Positions 1 through 8,106 of a DNA stretch of 64,000 nucleotides are shown here, one piece after another. This DNA is from Legionella antarctica (GTDB taxonomy: Bacteria; Pseudomonadota; Gammaproteobacteria; Legionellales; Legionellaceae). Location of the stretch: positions 2,649,001-2,713,000 of the forward strand of contig NZ_AP022839.1 of the NCBI RefSeq assembly GCF_011764505.1, written 5' to 3'. A program made the position numbers and the translations under genes. The notes under the pieces were generated by a model that ran no database searches, had not been told where the DNA came from, and was given only the letters and a program-made list of their open reading frames with translations. The first letter of the stretch is position 1. Every line of letters begins with the position of its first letter.

Positions 1-521
1 CGATTCTTTCTCATGGTTTTAATTTACAGGCAATAGGAAGAACTTTTGTTTATCCTATGGGAATTTACTCCCAAAAATTCAAATCGCTAAATGACCTGCC
101 AGAAGGCGCAATTATAGCGGTTCCCAATGATCCTTCTAATGAAATGCGTGCCTTTTTATTATTAGAAGAATCACATTTAATCACTTTAAAGAATACTACC
201 AACAATGGTACTCCCGAAATAGAGTCTAATCCCAAGAAATTCCAATTCAAAGAAATGGATGCAGCGCAATTACCCAGAGCTCTTCCCGATGTTGCCGCAG
301 CAGTAATCAACACAACATTTGCCTTACCTGCAGGATTAAATCCCATGCGTGATGCGTTATTCACTGAGAATAAAGATTCTCCTTACGCCAATATTATTGT
401 TATTAGACGCGATACTCAGAAAAGACCACAACTGGAATTATTTGTTAAGGCCCTGAATTCAGATGAAGTAAAAGAGAAAGCAAAAACTCTCTTTGGTGAT
501 GCAGCAATTCCTGCCTGGTAA
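1..521 (+). CDS. metQ: MetQ/NlpA-family methionine-binding lipoprotein, 3' part (partial at window edge)
   Basis: The open frame runs in from the left edge (codons start at base 3); the ATG at 57 is internal, because upstream codons already read in the family pattern (…GRTFVYPMGIYSQK). What is visible is the C-terminal lobe of a periplasmic solute-binding protein of an ABC importer. The stretches PEGAIIAVPNDPSNEMRAF and ALPDVAAAVINTTFALPAGL are characteristic of MetQ/NlpA, which deliver D/L-methionine to MetNI. The signal peptide and lipobox lie outside the window. About 173 codons are present out of a usual 260-270. MetN and MetI would be expected to the left and cannot be checked here. Confidence 0.85.
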   Translation, partial: ILSHGFNLQAIGRTFVYPMGIYSQKFKSLNDLPEGAIIAVPNDPSNEMRAFLLLEESHLITLKNTTNNGTPEIESNPKKFQFKEMDAAQLPRALPDVAAAVINTTFALPAGLNPMRDALFTENKDSPYANIIVIRRDTQKRPQLELFVKALNSDEVKEKAKTLFGDAAIPAW

Positions 522-527
522 AGGGCC

Positions 528-551
528 TGGCCCAGCTCAGCAGCTGGGCCA
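528..551 (+). terminator. Hairpin after metQ
   Basis: A perfect 10-bp inverted repeat (TGGCCCAGCT / AGCTGGGCCA, 4-nt loop) begins six bases after the metQ stop. No T-tract follows, so it may be a 3'-end stabilising structure or an atypical terminator. Confidence 0.5.
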
Positions 552-652
552 TAACGTGTTCCTGATAATTAATTATTTCACCTGTAAAGACACAATTTCT
601 GCCAAATTTTTTTTCAAAAATCATTTTTTTATATAAAAATCTTGTGGTTAAA

Positions 653-685
653 TTTAATTTTCACTTAAGAAAAAGGTGTTATACT
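653..685 (+). promoter_or_regulatory. PmrA-box-like direct repeat with -10 element
   Basis: Two TTAA half-sites 11 bp apart (tTTAATtTT at 653-661, cTTAAgaaa at 664-672) resemble the Legionella PmrA consensus cTTAATatT-N2-cTTAATatT. The first half matches 7 of 9 positions and the second 6 of 9. A good -10 hexamer, TATACT, lies at 680-685, where it would sit if the box overlaps the -35 region. The gene start is 30 bp further on. By analogy with known effector promoters this suggests PmrAB control of the 715 gene; binding is inferred. Confidence 0.5.
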
Positions 686-714
686 TTACTTAAGTTATTC
701 TATAGGTATATATT

Positions 715-2232
715 ATGGCCTTCTACAACGGTTTACCTCTTTTCGGCCCACATTTATTATCAAATAGCCGCTTGGCAATACATTCTCCAGAAGAACAAAA
801 AAAGTTACAAATTGAATATAGAAACGCATTGGGCATTGGAAAAAGCACCACCTTTAGTGCTGAGGCGTTTGATGACCTGGCTAAAGGAAGCCCAAGAGAC
901 GTTCATCTTTTTAAAGAGACCAAAGGTCCTGGAGATGCTCCTCTTCATCAGAAACTCACTGGAGCTGCTTTTAAAGACGATGAACAAAATAAAAAAGACG
1001 CTGCCTCAAAAGTCAGAGAAGCAATTAATACCGCATTAACAGTTGACCAAAAATTTACAGATGCACAAAAAGATTACAATGAGTCTGTAGCTACTTTTAG
1101 ACAGTTAGCGGATCAAGTACCCGGTAAATTCAAAGTAAACGCGCTAATAAACTTAATGGTTGAATTAAAAAGTAATGCAATAAAAGCAATCAAAGTGCAA
1201 CAGCAAGCTGAGAAAAAAGCGCTGGAAGATAAATTTCAGGATCCAGATTTTAGAGTGAATCTAAGCCAAACTTTAAATCTCAATAGCGACTCAGATATCG
1301 ATGTGGTAAAAACAAACATGATAGCAGACCTGGAGACCAACCAGAAAAAACAACTGGATTCATTTGAAAAATCAACTACAGAGTCTGTAAATACCCTCCA
1401 TAAGGCAGCAGCCGCAGAACAGAGCGAACTTTTATTTATTGCTAATTTGTATAAAAACAATGCGGAAATGCGACGCATAATTATAGATAAGGTGGAACAC
1501 AAACGACAACAAGCAATAAAGGATGCGCAGGATAAGGGACTGCCCCCACCGCAACAGCCTCCTGCGGTTGGCGTAACAATTGGAGCAAGTCAAAATGGGA
1601 TGGTGCTTTCCGGGATTACTATGGCTGACTTGCCTCTAATAAAAACTCTTTCCGGAAAATATGACATCCATGCAATTACCGGCAAGCCAGGCTCCTTTTC
1701 AATGGATATGGGTTCAGAGCAAACTTTGGGTGCAACTCTTTTCAATCCAGCTTATTACCAGGATCCTCGCCAAAATGTTAAAGCAGATTTCATGCTCATG
1801 GTACAGGCGGTTCGAGCGTCAGGCTTTGATAAAATCAAGATGGAAATGGATTTTCAACCTCAAGAAGTTGCGCTGGAACGAGCAAGACAGGCATACGAAG
1901 CTGCTATTGAAAGTGGTTTCTCACCACAAGCAGTTCCAAAAGATGATAAAAATAAACCAGATAAAATTGTGATTATGGTCAATGGTAAAGAGATGCGAGT
2001 AGACGAACTCTTTGCCGACCAGAAGGTACGTTTAGATACTATTAATGGGAAAGCAGCCTCTATCGCTGAGGAGTTAAAAAAATTATCAGATCGGCCCAAG
2101 AGCCATGTAGATCTCGTGTCAATAAGACAAGAAATGAATGACTTAAGAGCGAAAAACAGAACAGCCAAAGAACAAGAAGTAACAGACACTCAAACCTCAG
2201 ATTTAGATGGTTCAACTACGCTATCAGCATAA
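715..2232 (+). CDS. Large coiled-coil protein, candidate Dot/Icm effector
   Basis: This 505-residue protein belongs to no enzyme family I recognise. Long charged, helix-prone stretches rich in Lys, Glu, Gln and Ala (about residues 85-275) suggest coiled coils. A short proline/glutamine linker (PPPQQPPA, about residue 280) precedes a probably globular part with a GMVLSGITMADLPLIKTL segment. The last 30 residues are polar, acidic and Ser/Thr-rich and end …DLDGSTTLSA, as is common for Dot/Icm C-terminal signals. No signal peptide or membrane segment is seen. Together with the PmrA-like box upstream, this makes an effector plausible but unproven. The ATG at 715 lacks a strong Shine-Dalgarno sequence. 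Confidence 0.7.
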   Translation: MAFYNGLPLFGPHLLSNSRLAIHSPEEQKKLQIEYRNALGIGKSTTFSAEAFDDLAKGSPRDVHLFKETKGPGDAPLHQKLTGAAFKDDEQNKKDAASKVREAINTALTVDQKFTDAQKDYNESVATFRQLADQVPGKFKVNALINLMVELKSNAIKAIKVQQQAEKKALEDKFQDPDFRVNLSQTLNLNSDSDIDVVKTNMIADLETNQKKQLDSFEKSTTESVNTLHKAAAAEQSELLFIANLYKNNAEMRRIIIDKVEHKRQQAIKDAQDKGLPPPQQPPAVGVTIGASQNGMVLSGITMADLPLIKTLSGKYDIHAITGKPGSFSMDMGSEQTLGATLFNPAYYQDPRQNVKADFMLMVQAVRASGFDKIKMEMDFQPQEVALERARQAYEAAIESGFSPQAVPKDDKNKPDKIVIMVNGKEMRVDELFADQKVRLDTINGKAASIAEELKKLSDRPKSHVDLVSIRQEMNDLRAKNRTAKEQEVTDTQTSDLDGSTTLSA

Positions 2233-2250
2233 TAAGATGATTAAGGATTA

Positions 2251-2276
2251 ATTTGGCAGTCTTCTTACTGCCAAAT
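2251..2276 (+). terminator. Hairpin after the 715 gene
   Basis: Perfect 10-bp arms (ATTTGGCAGT / ACTGCCAAAT) around a 6-nt loop lie 18 bp past the stop codon. There is no U-run, so it is either a weak intrinsic terminator or a protective 3' hairpin. Confidence 0.5.
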
Positions 2277-2493
2277 CCAACTGATTATTCAATGTTCACT
2301 GCTCAAAAAATTTCACTGTTCCTAACCGTTAAATTCTGGTATTTTAAAGATTAAAATCTGTGATCAAAACTTTACGTTTTGAAAAGTAGCTCATTAATTT
2401 TTATAGAAATTTTTTAAATGCAAGGATAATTAAATCAGTGCAATTTTTTTATAATCTAAATGGATTTGATTTGTTTGGGCTAAGGAGATAGCT

Positions 2494-2670
2494 ATGAGTG
2501 CTTGTCGTTTTGATGAATTTGAAAATGAAACTGATAATTTGAGCAACAAGGAAAAAGTTGCCACTGAATCAAGTCCTACTACCAAGTTAGAAAGAAGAAG
2601 AAAAATCGAAGATTTATTTGAAGAGAAACGCTTAAGAGAAGAGCTTGAAGAGTATGTTCCTTCTCAGTAG
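2494..2670 (+). CDS. Small PA3496-family protein (putative envelope integrity)
   Basis: A 58-residue ORF is preceded by a strong Shine-Dalgarno sequence (AAGGAG, 7-8 nt before the ATG). The C-terminal half, KLERRRKIEDLFEEKRL followed by REELEEY, is the short basic/acidic helix typical of the widespread gammaproteobacterial PA3496 family, which NCBI labels a putative envelope integrity protein. The N-terminal 30 residues are polar and low-complexity. There is no signal peptide. It stands alone, facing the convergent rsmJ. The family assignment is by motif memory and the function of the family is poorly defined. Confidence 0.7.
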   Translation: MSACRFDEFENETDNLSNKEKVATESSPTTKLERRRKIEDLFEEKRLREELEEYVPSQ

Positions 2671-2711
2671 GTAGTCTTACGACAATTCGTCTCGCCAAAC
2701 TAAGTGAGGAT

Positions 2712-2726
2712 CTGGCATTTTGCCAG
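2712..2726. terminator. Small hairpin between convergent genes
   Basis: CTGGCA-TTT-TGCCAG lies between the 2494 gene and rsmJ, which converge. There is no clear T-tract on either side. It may serve as a weak bidirectional stop. Confidence 0.3.
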
Positions 2727-2776
2727 CATCACAACTCTCTATCGGAGATTGAGTGTCCTTTTTATTTAAAAATCAG

Positions 2777-3499
2777 CTAATTTTTCGGCGAATAAATATC
2801 AAAGCGGATTGTTTTCCCTTCAATGCATGAGTTAGCTGCAAGTAAGGATTTAGTCTTTTGTGGCCACTTAACCACCACACGTTGCTTGACGCGAGCAGTA
2901 GCTAGCTTTATCAGAGCCAAAGCATCTTGATCGGCACCAATCATTTGCTGCAGTGCCTGCATATCTTTTTTCACTAAAGCTGATTTATTGCGCTCTGGGT
3001 GCATGGGATCGATATAAATTAAATCAGGATAATCTTTTTTGGCTAAACGGTCTAAATATGAATAGGCATCTGTTTCTTTTAAAGTTAATTGCATTTGTTG
3101 TTTATCCAGGGGAGCTCTTTGTTCTATGGCATCAGCAAGCAAAGCGGCCATCACCGGATGGCGTTCGAGCATGGTCACCTCTGAACCAAAACTTGCTAAA
3201 ATAGCCGCATCTCTACCCCAACCTGCCGTTGCATCAATTATTTTAAGTCCTTTAGCCGGTTTACAAGCCCGCACCAAACCTTGCTTTTTTCCTTCTGCTT
3301 TTCTTTTACTCCAAGACGCACAGGTAAAATCTGCAAAGAGCAGAGAAAAGCCCGGTATTTTTAAAGCAAGTTTCTCAGCAGTGACAAATAAACAAGGATT
3401 TGCATCCTTATCTAAAAGATAATTCAAACGTTCCGCAAGTAAATTTGCTTTAGCTTGCAAGACATCTTTTTCATAACCTACAGAAGTAATAACAGTCAT
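2777..3499 (-). CDS. rsmJ: 16S rRNA (guanine-1516-N2) methyltransferase RsmJ
   Basis: This is a 240-residue class I SAM-dependent methyltransferase. DATAGWGRDAAILASFG (about residues 89-105) is the SAM-binding motif I of RsmJ/YhiQ, MLERHP follows as the acidic motif II, and YIDPMHPER carries the DPM(F/H)P catalytic-type motif specific to this family. It would methylate N2 of G1516 in 16S rRNA. Length matches the family (about 250). The ATG overlaps the gmhB stop by 4 bp (ATGA), making it the last gene of the glyQ-glyS-gmhB-rsmJ operon, probably translationally coupled. Confidence 0.92.
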   Translation of the reverse strand: MTVITSVGYEKDVLQAKANLLAERLNYLLDKDANPCLFVTAEKLALKIPGFSLLFADFTCASWSKRKAEGKKQGLVRACKPAKGLKIIDATAGWGRDAAILASFGSEVTMLERHPVMAALLADAIEQRAPLDKQQMQLTLKETDAYSYLDRLAKKDYPDLIYIDPMHPERNKSALVKKDMQALQQMIGADQDALALIKLATARVKQRVVVKWPQKTKSLLAANSCIEGKTIRFDIYSPKN

Positions 3500-4032
3500 G
3501 ATTGCAGCAACAGCTTATCAACGTATTCCGCAAGAGAGTGAAATACAGGAACTTCGGGATAAGCCTTTAAAATCGACCTATCAGTCATGGTCGATAATAC
3601 CATAATGGGATTCGCTCCAACTGCAAGAGCTGCTTGAATATCAGAAACTCTATCACCAACAAAAGGGGTATGCTTTAGCGAACAGTTAAGTCGTTTTGCT
3701 AAAGCATATAACATCCCAGGCTGAGGTTTTCTGCACAGGCATCCTTCTTCTGGCAAGTGGATGCAATATTCTATAGCATCAATGTGACCACCTGATTTTT
3801 GTACTGCTTGAACCATTTTTTCGTGTATTGCATTGAGTTCTTTTTCTGTATAAAGACCTCTTGATACCCCTGACTGATTAGTTGCGATACCGATTTTGTA
3901 CCCTGCCCTATTTAATCGAACAATGGCTTCGACAGATTCAGGAATTAAAATAAACTCATCCACATTTTTAATGTACTGAAGTGAGTCCTGATTAACTACC
4001 CCATCTCTATCTAAAAGAATCAAACGAGTCAT
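3496..4032 (-). CDS. gmhB: D-glycero-beta-D-manno-heptose-1,7-bisphosphate 7-phosphatase
   Basis: This is a 178-residue HAD-superfamily phosphatase. LLDRDGVVNQDS near the N-terminus holds the nucleophile Asp and acid/base Asp (DxD), GIATNQSGVSRG is motif II, and FVGDRVSDIQAA gives the metal-binding Asp residues. The zinc-binding loop is visible as a Cys-rich stretch (YCIHLPEEGCLCRKP). GmhB removes the 7-phosphate in ADP-heptose synthesis for the LPS core. It overlaps both neighbours by 4 bp. Placement behind glyS is common in gammaproteobacteria. Confidence 0.93.
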   Translation of the reverse strand: MTRLILLDRDGVVNQDSLQYIKNVDEFILIPESVEAIVRLNRAGYKIGIATNQSGVSRGLYTEKELNAIHEKMVQAVQKSGGHIDAIEYCIHLPEEGCLCRKPQPGMLYALAKRLNCSLKHTPFVGDRVSDIQAALAVGANPIMVLSTMTDRSILKAYPEVPVFHSLAEYVDKLLLQS

Positions 4033-6104
4033 ATCAGCTGTAACATAGAAATATCGGCAACCCCTTGTAATAGTTTTTGTAGACGTGCGAGGATCGCTAA
4101 ACGATTCTTTTTTACTTGCTCGTCATCAACCATTACCATCACCTGATCAAAAAATGCATCTACTGGTTCTCTAAGGCTCGCCAGTTGTTTCAGCACTGAG
4201 CCGTAATCTGCTGTAACGTACAGTGACTCTATTGAGTTTGTCACTTGATTGAGGTGTTGGTAAAGGCTTTTTTCTGCTCCCTCTTCAATTAGTTTTTCAT
4301 TAATATCAACATTGGAGCTTATTTTTGCTTGGCTTATTAAATTATTAACACGTTTACATGCAGCCGAAAGGGAAGCTGCTTCTGGCATAGCCACAAACGA
4401 TTTTAAAGCATTTAATCTTTTGTCTAAATCATAAAGCCATTCATCCTGCCTGGCTCTTACAGCATGGATTAAATCAACGCTAATACCCAAGCTTTGATAA
4501 TAAGATTGTAATCGCTCCAGAATAAAGGGTTTTAATTCAAGAACTAATGTTTTATCTACAGGAGGTAATGTTTCACCATAATTATTTATGGCCTCATCTA
4601 TCAATGTAGCTATATTTAATGCTGCAGGAGTCGCGATTAGTAACCGCACAACAGCCAAAGCATGTCGACGCAATTTAAATGGATCTTTTACACCTGAGGG
4701 CTTCTGACCTATTGCAAAAATACCCACTAGAGTATCTATGCGATCAGCCAATGAAAGTGCAGTGCCTAATGTTGATTTGGGTAAATTATCCGCAGCAAAT
4801 CGAGGCATATATTGCTCATTTAATGCTTGAGCCACATCCTTGTCTTCACCATCATTAAGAGCATAATAATAGCCCATCAGACCTTGTAACTCAGGAAACT
4901 CGCCAACCATACCGGTCAATAAATCACATTTACTCAATAAAGCGGCTCGCTCCGCCTGTCGCGGGGATATACCCAGTGCCAGACTTAAATGATTCATTAA
5001 TTCTTTTACACGTCGTGCTTTATCCTGCAAACTTCCTAACCGTGCTTGAAATACAACCTGCTCCATTGCAGGAATATGTTGACTTAAAGGGTGTTTTTTA
5101 TCTTGCTGGAAAAAGAATGCTGCATCACTCAAGCGTGCCCGCATTACTTTTTCATTCCCCTGGATCACCTGCTGAGGATTAGTACTTTCTATGTTGGCAA
5201 CTGTAATAAAATGGGGCAACAACTCACCCTGCTGATTCTTTAAGGCGAATGTTTTTTGATGTGATTGCATAGACGCAATCAATGCCTCGGCTGGAACATC
5301 AAGAAACTCTTCTTCAAAATTGGCAATCAATGCCTGAGGCCATTCGACAATTGAGGTGACCTCATCAACTAACTCTTCTGGCATAACGACCGTTGCGTTA
5401 TAGGGCACAGCTAATTGCTGTACTTGATCTATAATCATTTGGCGTCTGACTGAAAAATCGGCAATCACGAAACAATCTCGCATTTGCGACTCATAGCTTT
5501 GTGCGGATTGAATCGACACTTCCTTAGGATGGTGGAAGCGATGCCCCCTGCTTTGACGAGCGGTTTTAACACCAAGAATATCATGATCCAGTAGTTCATC
5601 ACCAAAGATCATTACAGCCCAATGCACTGGTCTGGAAAATTCCTCTTCACCATTTCCCCAACGCATGGGTTTAGCAATTGACAAAGAGGCAATGCACCGG
5701 CTAACCAGTTCAGGCAATAGATTTTTCGTCTGGCTTCCGGAACTTTTTGTTTCACAAGCCAACCAGTCGCCTTTGTCGGTTTGTATCTTTATTAGCTGTT
5801 CAATTTCCACACCACAGGACTTTGCAAAACCCAAGAGAGCAGGAGTAGGTTTACCTTCCTGATCGTAAGCAGCAACGACTGCCGGACCTCGCCGAGTCAC
5901 AGCTTGACTTTTCTGCTCCGTTTGCAAATCCTGAATCACAATAGCCAGGCGCCGGGGAGTGGCAAAGCGTTTTACCTCACCATAATGCAATTGTGCCTTA
6001 TCTAAAGCCGCTAATAATAGATTGGCAAACTCATTAGCCAACGGCCAAACCGCACCTGATGGCAATTCTTCACAACCTAACTCAAATATAAAATCATTAA
6101 CCAT
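4029..6104 (-). CDS. glyS: Glycyl-tRNA synthetase beta subunit
   Basis: A protein of about 691 residues, the normal size for the GlyRS beta chain, opening with the diagnostic FIFELGCEELPSGAV. Internal landmarks include RRLAIVIQDL, SRPVHWAVMIFG and GEFPELQGLMGYYYALNDGE (HD-like region), with an anticodon-binding C-terminal segment. It pairs with GlyQ to form the alpha2beta2 enzyme charging tRNA-Gly. I place the start at the ATG at 6104, which gives a TGATG overlap with the glyQ stop and has AAGGG upstream; the frame also contains an in-frame GTG one codon earlier. Confidence 0.96.
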   Translation of the reverse strand: MVNDFIFELGCEELPSGAVWPLANEFANLLLAALDKAQLHYGEVKRFATPRRLAIVIQDLQTEQKSQAVTRRGPAVVAAYDQEGKPTPALLGFAKSCGVEIEQLIKIQTDKGDWLACETKSSGSQTKNLLPELVSRCIASLSIAKPMRWGNGEEEFSRPVHWAVMIFGDELLDHDILGVKTARQSRGHRFHHPKEVSIQSAQSYESQMRDCFVIADFSVRRQMIIDQVQQLAVPYNATVVMPEELVDEVTSIVEWPQALIANFEEEFLDVPAEALIASMQSHQKTFALKNQQGELLPHFITVANIESTNPQQVIQGNEKVMRARLSDAAFFFQQDKKHPLSQHIPAMEQVVFQARLGSLQDKARRVKELMNHLSLALGISPRQAERAALLSKCDLLTGMVGEFPELQGLMGYYYALNDGEDKDVAQALNEQYMPRFAADNLPKSTLGTALSLADRIDTLVGIFAIGQKPSGVKDPFKLRRHALAVVRLLIATPAALNIATLIDEAINNYGETLPPVDKTLVLELKPFILERLQSYYQSLGISVDLIHAVRARQDEWLYDLDKRLNALKSFVAMPEAASLSAACKRVNNLISQAKISSNVDINEKLIEEGAEKSLYQHLNQVTNSIESLYVTADYGSVLKQLASLREPVDAFFDQVMVMVDDEQVKKNRLAILARLQKLLQGVADISMLQLI

Positions 6105-7000
6105 CACACACCCTTTTGCATAGGGAAGCCTAAAGCCTCTCGCGCCTGATAATAAGCTTGTGCCACTGCTCTTGACAGTTGCCTCACACGTAAAATAAAA
6201 CGTTGTCGCTCGGTAACAGAGATCGCTTTACGAGCATCAAGCAAATTAAATGAATGAGATGCTTTCATTACCATTTCATAGGCAGGAAGTGGCAACTGCA
6301 AAGCGATTAATTTTTGCGCTTCGTGCTCATAATAATCAAATTGCTTAAATAATTCGTCAACATTGGCATGTTCGAAATTATAAGCCGACATCTCTACTTC
6401 ATTTTGGTGGAACACATCCCCATAAGTTACTATGCCACCAGGAGTTTTACACCAGGGTAAATCAAATAAATTATCTACCCCCAAAACAAACATGGAAATA
6501 CGCTCCAGGCCGTAGGTTAATTCACCGGTAACAGGTTTACAAATCAAACCACCAACTTGTTGAAAATAGGTAAATTGAGATACTTCCATACCATTTTGCC
6601 ATACCTCCCAACCTAGTCCCCAAGCACCCAGGGTAGGTGACTCCCAGTTGTCCTCAACAAAACGGATATCATCTGCTAGAGGATCAACTCCTAAAGCACG
6701 TAATGAATTTAAATATTTGTCTTGAATATCCAGGGGAGAAGGCTTTAACACCACCTGAAACTGATAATAATGTTGTACACGGTTGGGATTTTCCCCATAA
6801 CGTCCATCAGTAGGTCTTCTTGAAGGTTGTACATAAGCTGCAGACCAGGGTTCCGGACCTATTGCCCGCAAAAAAGTCGCAGGATGAAAGGTACCTGCGC
6901 CAACTTCCATATCGAGAGGTTGCAAAATGACACAGCCCTGAGCTGCCCAATATTGCTGTAAGGTTAAAATAATATCCTGAAATGTGGTTGGTTTTATCAT
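6104..7000 (-). CDS. glyQ: Glycyl-tRNA synthetase alpha subunit
   Basis: A 298-residue catalytic subunit of heterotetrameric GlyRS. The N-terminus [20 protein letters not shown] and the class II motifs ([34 protein letters not shown]) are near-invariant in GlyQ. It forms glycyl-adenylate and, with GlyS, glycyl-tRNA. It heads the leftward four-gene operon, so its promoter must lie in the 7001-7164 gap. An obvious T-box or riboswitch is not visible there. Confidence 0.97.
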   Translation of the reverse strand: MIKPTTFQDIILTLQQYWAAQGCVILQPLDMEVGAGTFHPATFLRAIGPEPWSAAYVQPSRRPTDGRYGENPNRVQHYYQFQVVLKPSPLDIQDKYLNSLRALGVDPLADDIRFVEDNWESPTLGAWGLGWEVWQNGMEVSQFTYFQQVGGLICKPVTGELTYGLERISMFVLGVDNLFDLPWCKTPGGIVTYGDVFHQNEVEMSAYNFEHANVDELFKQFDYYEHEAQKLIALQLPLPAYEMVMKASHSFNLLDARKAISVTERQRFILRVRQLSRAVAQAYYQAREALGFPMQKGV

Positions 7001-7164
7001 GAGAATCTCAAAATTAACATTATGACGTGCACATCACGTAGGTAAACCCAAAGATTTGGAAGGACCGGTAGGTATTATAAACAAATCAGAACGATATATA
7101 GTGTCCACCTAAGTCAGCAAGTGTTGGACTGTACTTTATCCAGCACTAACCTACGTTTTTGAAT

Positions 7165-7191
7165 AACCCTGGTTGCAAGGCAACCAGGGTT
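7165..7191 (-). terminator. Strong hairpin after dsbA2
   Basis: Perfect 12-bp arms (AACCCTGGTTGC / GCAACCAGGGTT) with a 3-nt loop begin a few bases past the dsbA2 stop. No long U-run follows in either direction. Probably a terminator or mRNA 3' stabiliser for dsbA2. Confidence 0.6.
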
Positions 7192-7197
7192 AAGAAT

Positions 7198-7986
7198 TTA
7201 GTTTCCAGCTGCTTTTTTAATTAACTCTTGTAATGATTCTTCACTTGCAGCACCAGGAATAAATGAAGGTTCACTACCTGATTTTAGTTGACCATCAGGT
7301 GTAGAAGCTACTATAAATGCAGGTGTCCCCATCAAGTGTAATTTCTCAGCTAACTGACGATTGGCATCTAAAATATCACTGACCTCTTTACTGTCCATAT
7401 CCTTCTTCAATTTGACTATATCCAGACCCAAGGATTTAGCAGTGTTCATAACGATTTGATCATCCATACGCTTTTCAACTTTGAATAAAGCTTCGTGCAT
7501 GGCTTGATATTTACCTTGCATGCCTGCAGCAAGAGCTGCTCTTGAAGCCATCTCTGAGCTTTTACCAAAAATCGGAAATTCTTTATAGATGACTCGCAAA
7601 TCTCTGTCTTTTTTAACCAAATTACTCATGGTTTGCGACATTTTTTTGCAATGAATGCATTGATAATCAAAAAACTCTACTACAGTAACATTTCCTTTAG
7701 GATTGCCGGCAGTTGTCAACTTACCTTGAAATAATTCGGCGGCATTTTCCTGAATTGCAGATTGAGCTTGTTGTTGCATGTTTTGTTGTTGCTTTTGTTG
7801 TAACGCTTGAGATGCTTCCAGCAGAACTTCAGGGTTACTTACCAAATAATCATGGACCAGTTTTTCAATGGCTTTTTTTTGAGCATCGGACATAGGAGGG
7901 GTAGTTGGGGCATCAACTGCCATAACTGCTGGTGATACTAAAGATGTTGCCAGTGCTCCTGCCGCTAGTAAATTTGTAAATTTCAC
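7198..7986 (-). CDS. dsbA2: DsbA2/Com1-family periplasmic thiol-disulfide oxidoreductase
   Basis: This 262-residue exported protein has a signal peptide of about 23 residues ending …VSPAVMAVDA. A Gln-rich helical segment (LQQKQQQNMQQQAQ, about residues 62-77) matches the dimerisation region of Com1/DsbA2 proteins. A thioredoxin-fold DsbA domain follows, with active site CIHC (FFDYQCIHCKKM) and the cis-Pro loop GTPAF. In L. pneumophila the DsbA2 homodimer acts as a disulfide oxidase/isomerase needed for Dot/Icm assembly (family knowledge). Translation appears to start at GTG (7986) behind GGGGAATT. It is monocistronic, with a strong hairpin just downstream. Confidence 0.88.
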   Translation of the reverse strand: MKFTNLLAAGALATSLVSPAVMAVDAPTTPPMSDAQKKAIEKLVHDYLVSNPEVLLEASQALQQKQQQNMQQQAQSAIQENAAELFQGKLTTAGNPKGNVTVVEFFDYQCIHCKKMSQTMSNLVKKDRDLRVIYKEFPIFGKSSEMASRAALAAGMQGKYQAMHEALFKVEKRMDDQIVMNTAKSLGLDIVKLKKDMDSKEVSDILDANRQLAEKLHLMGTPAFIVASTPDGQLKSGSEPSFIPGAASEESLQELIKKAAGN

Positions 7987-8106
7987 TCAATTCCCCTTTT
8001 TAAATAGTTAACTACTAATTTAAGTCAATTTCCTTCACCAAACGGCACCCTAGCATCGAGTTGGGAAAAATTCAATATTTTAATGTATAAGTCTGTTAGA
8101 TAACGA

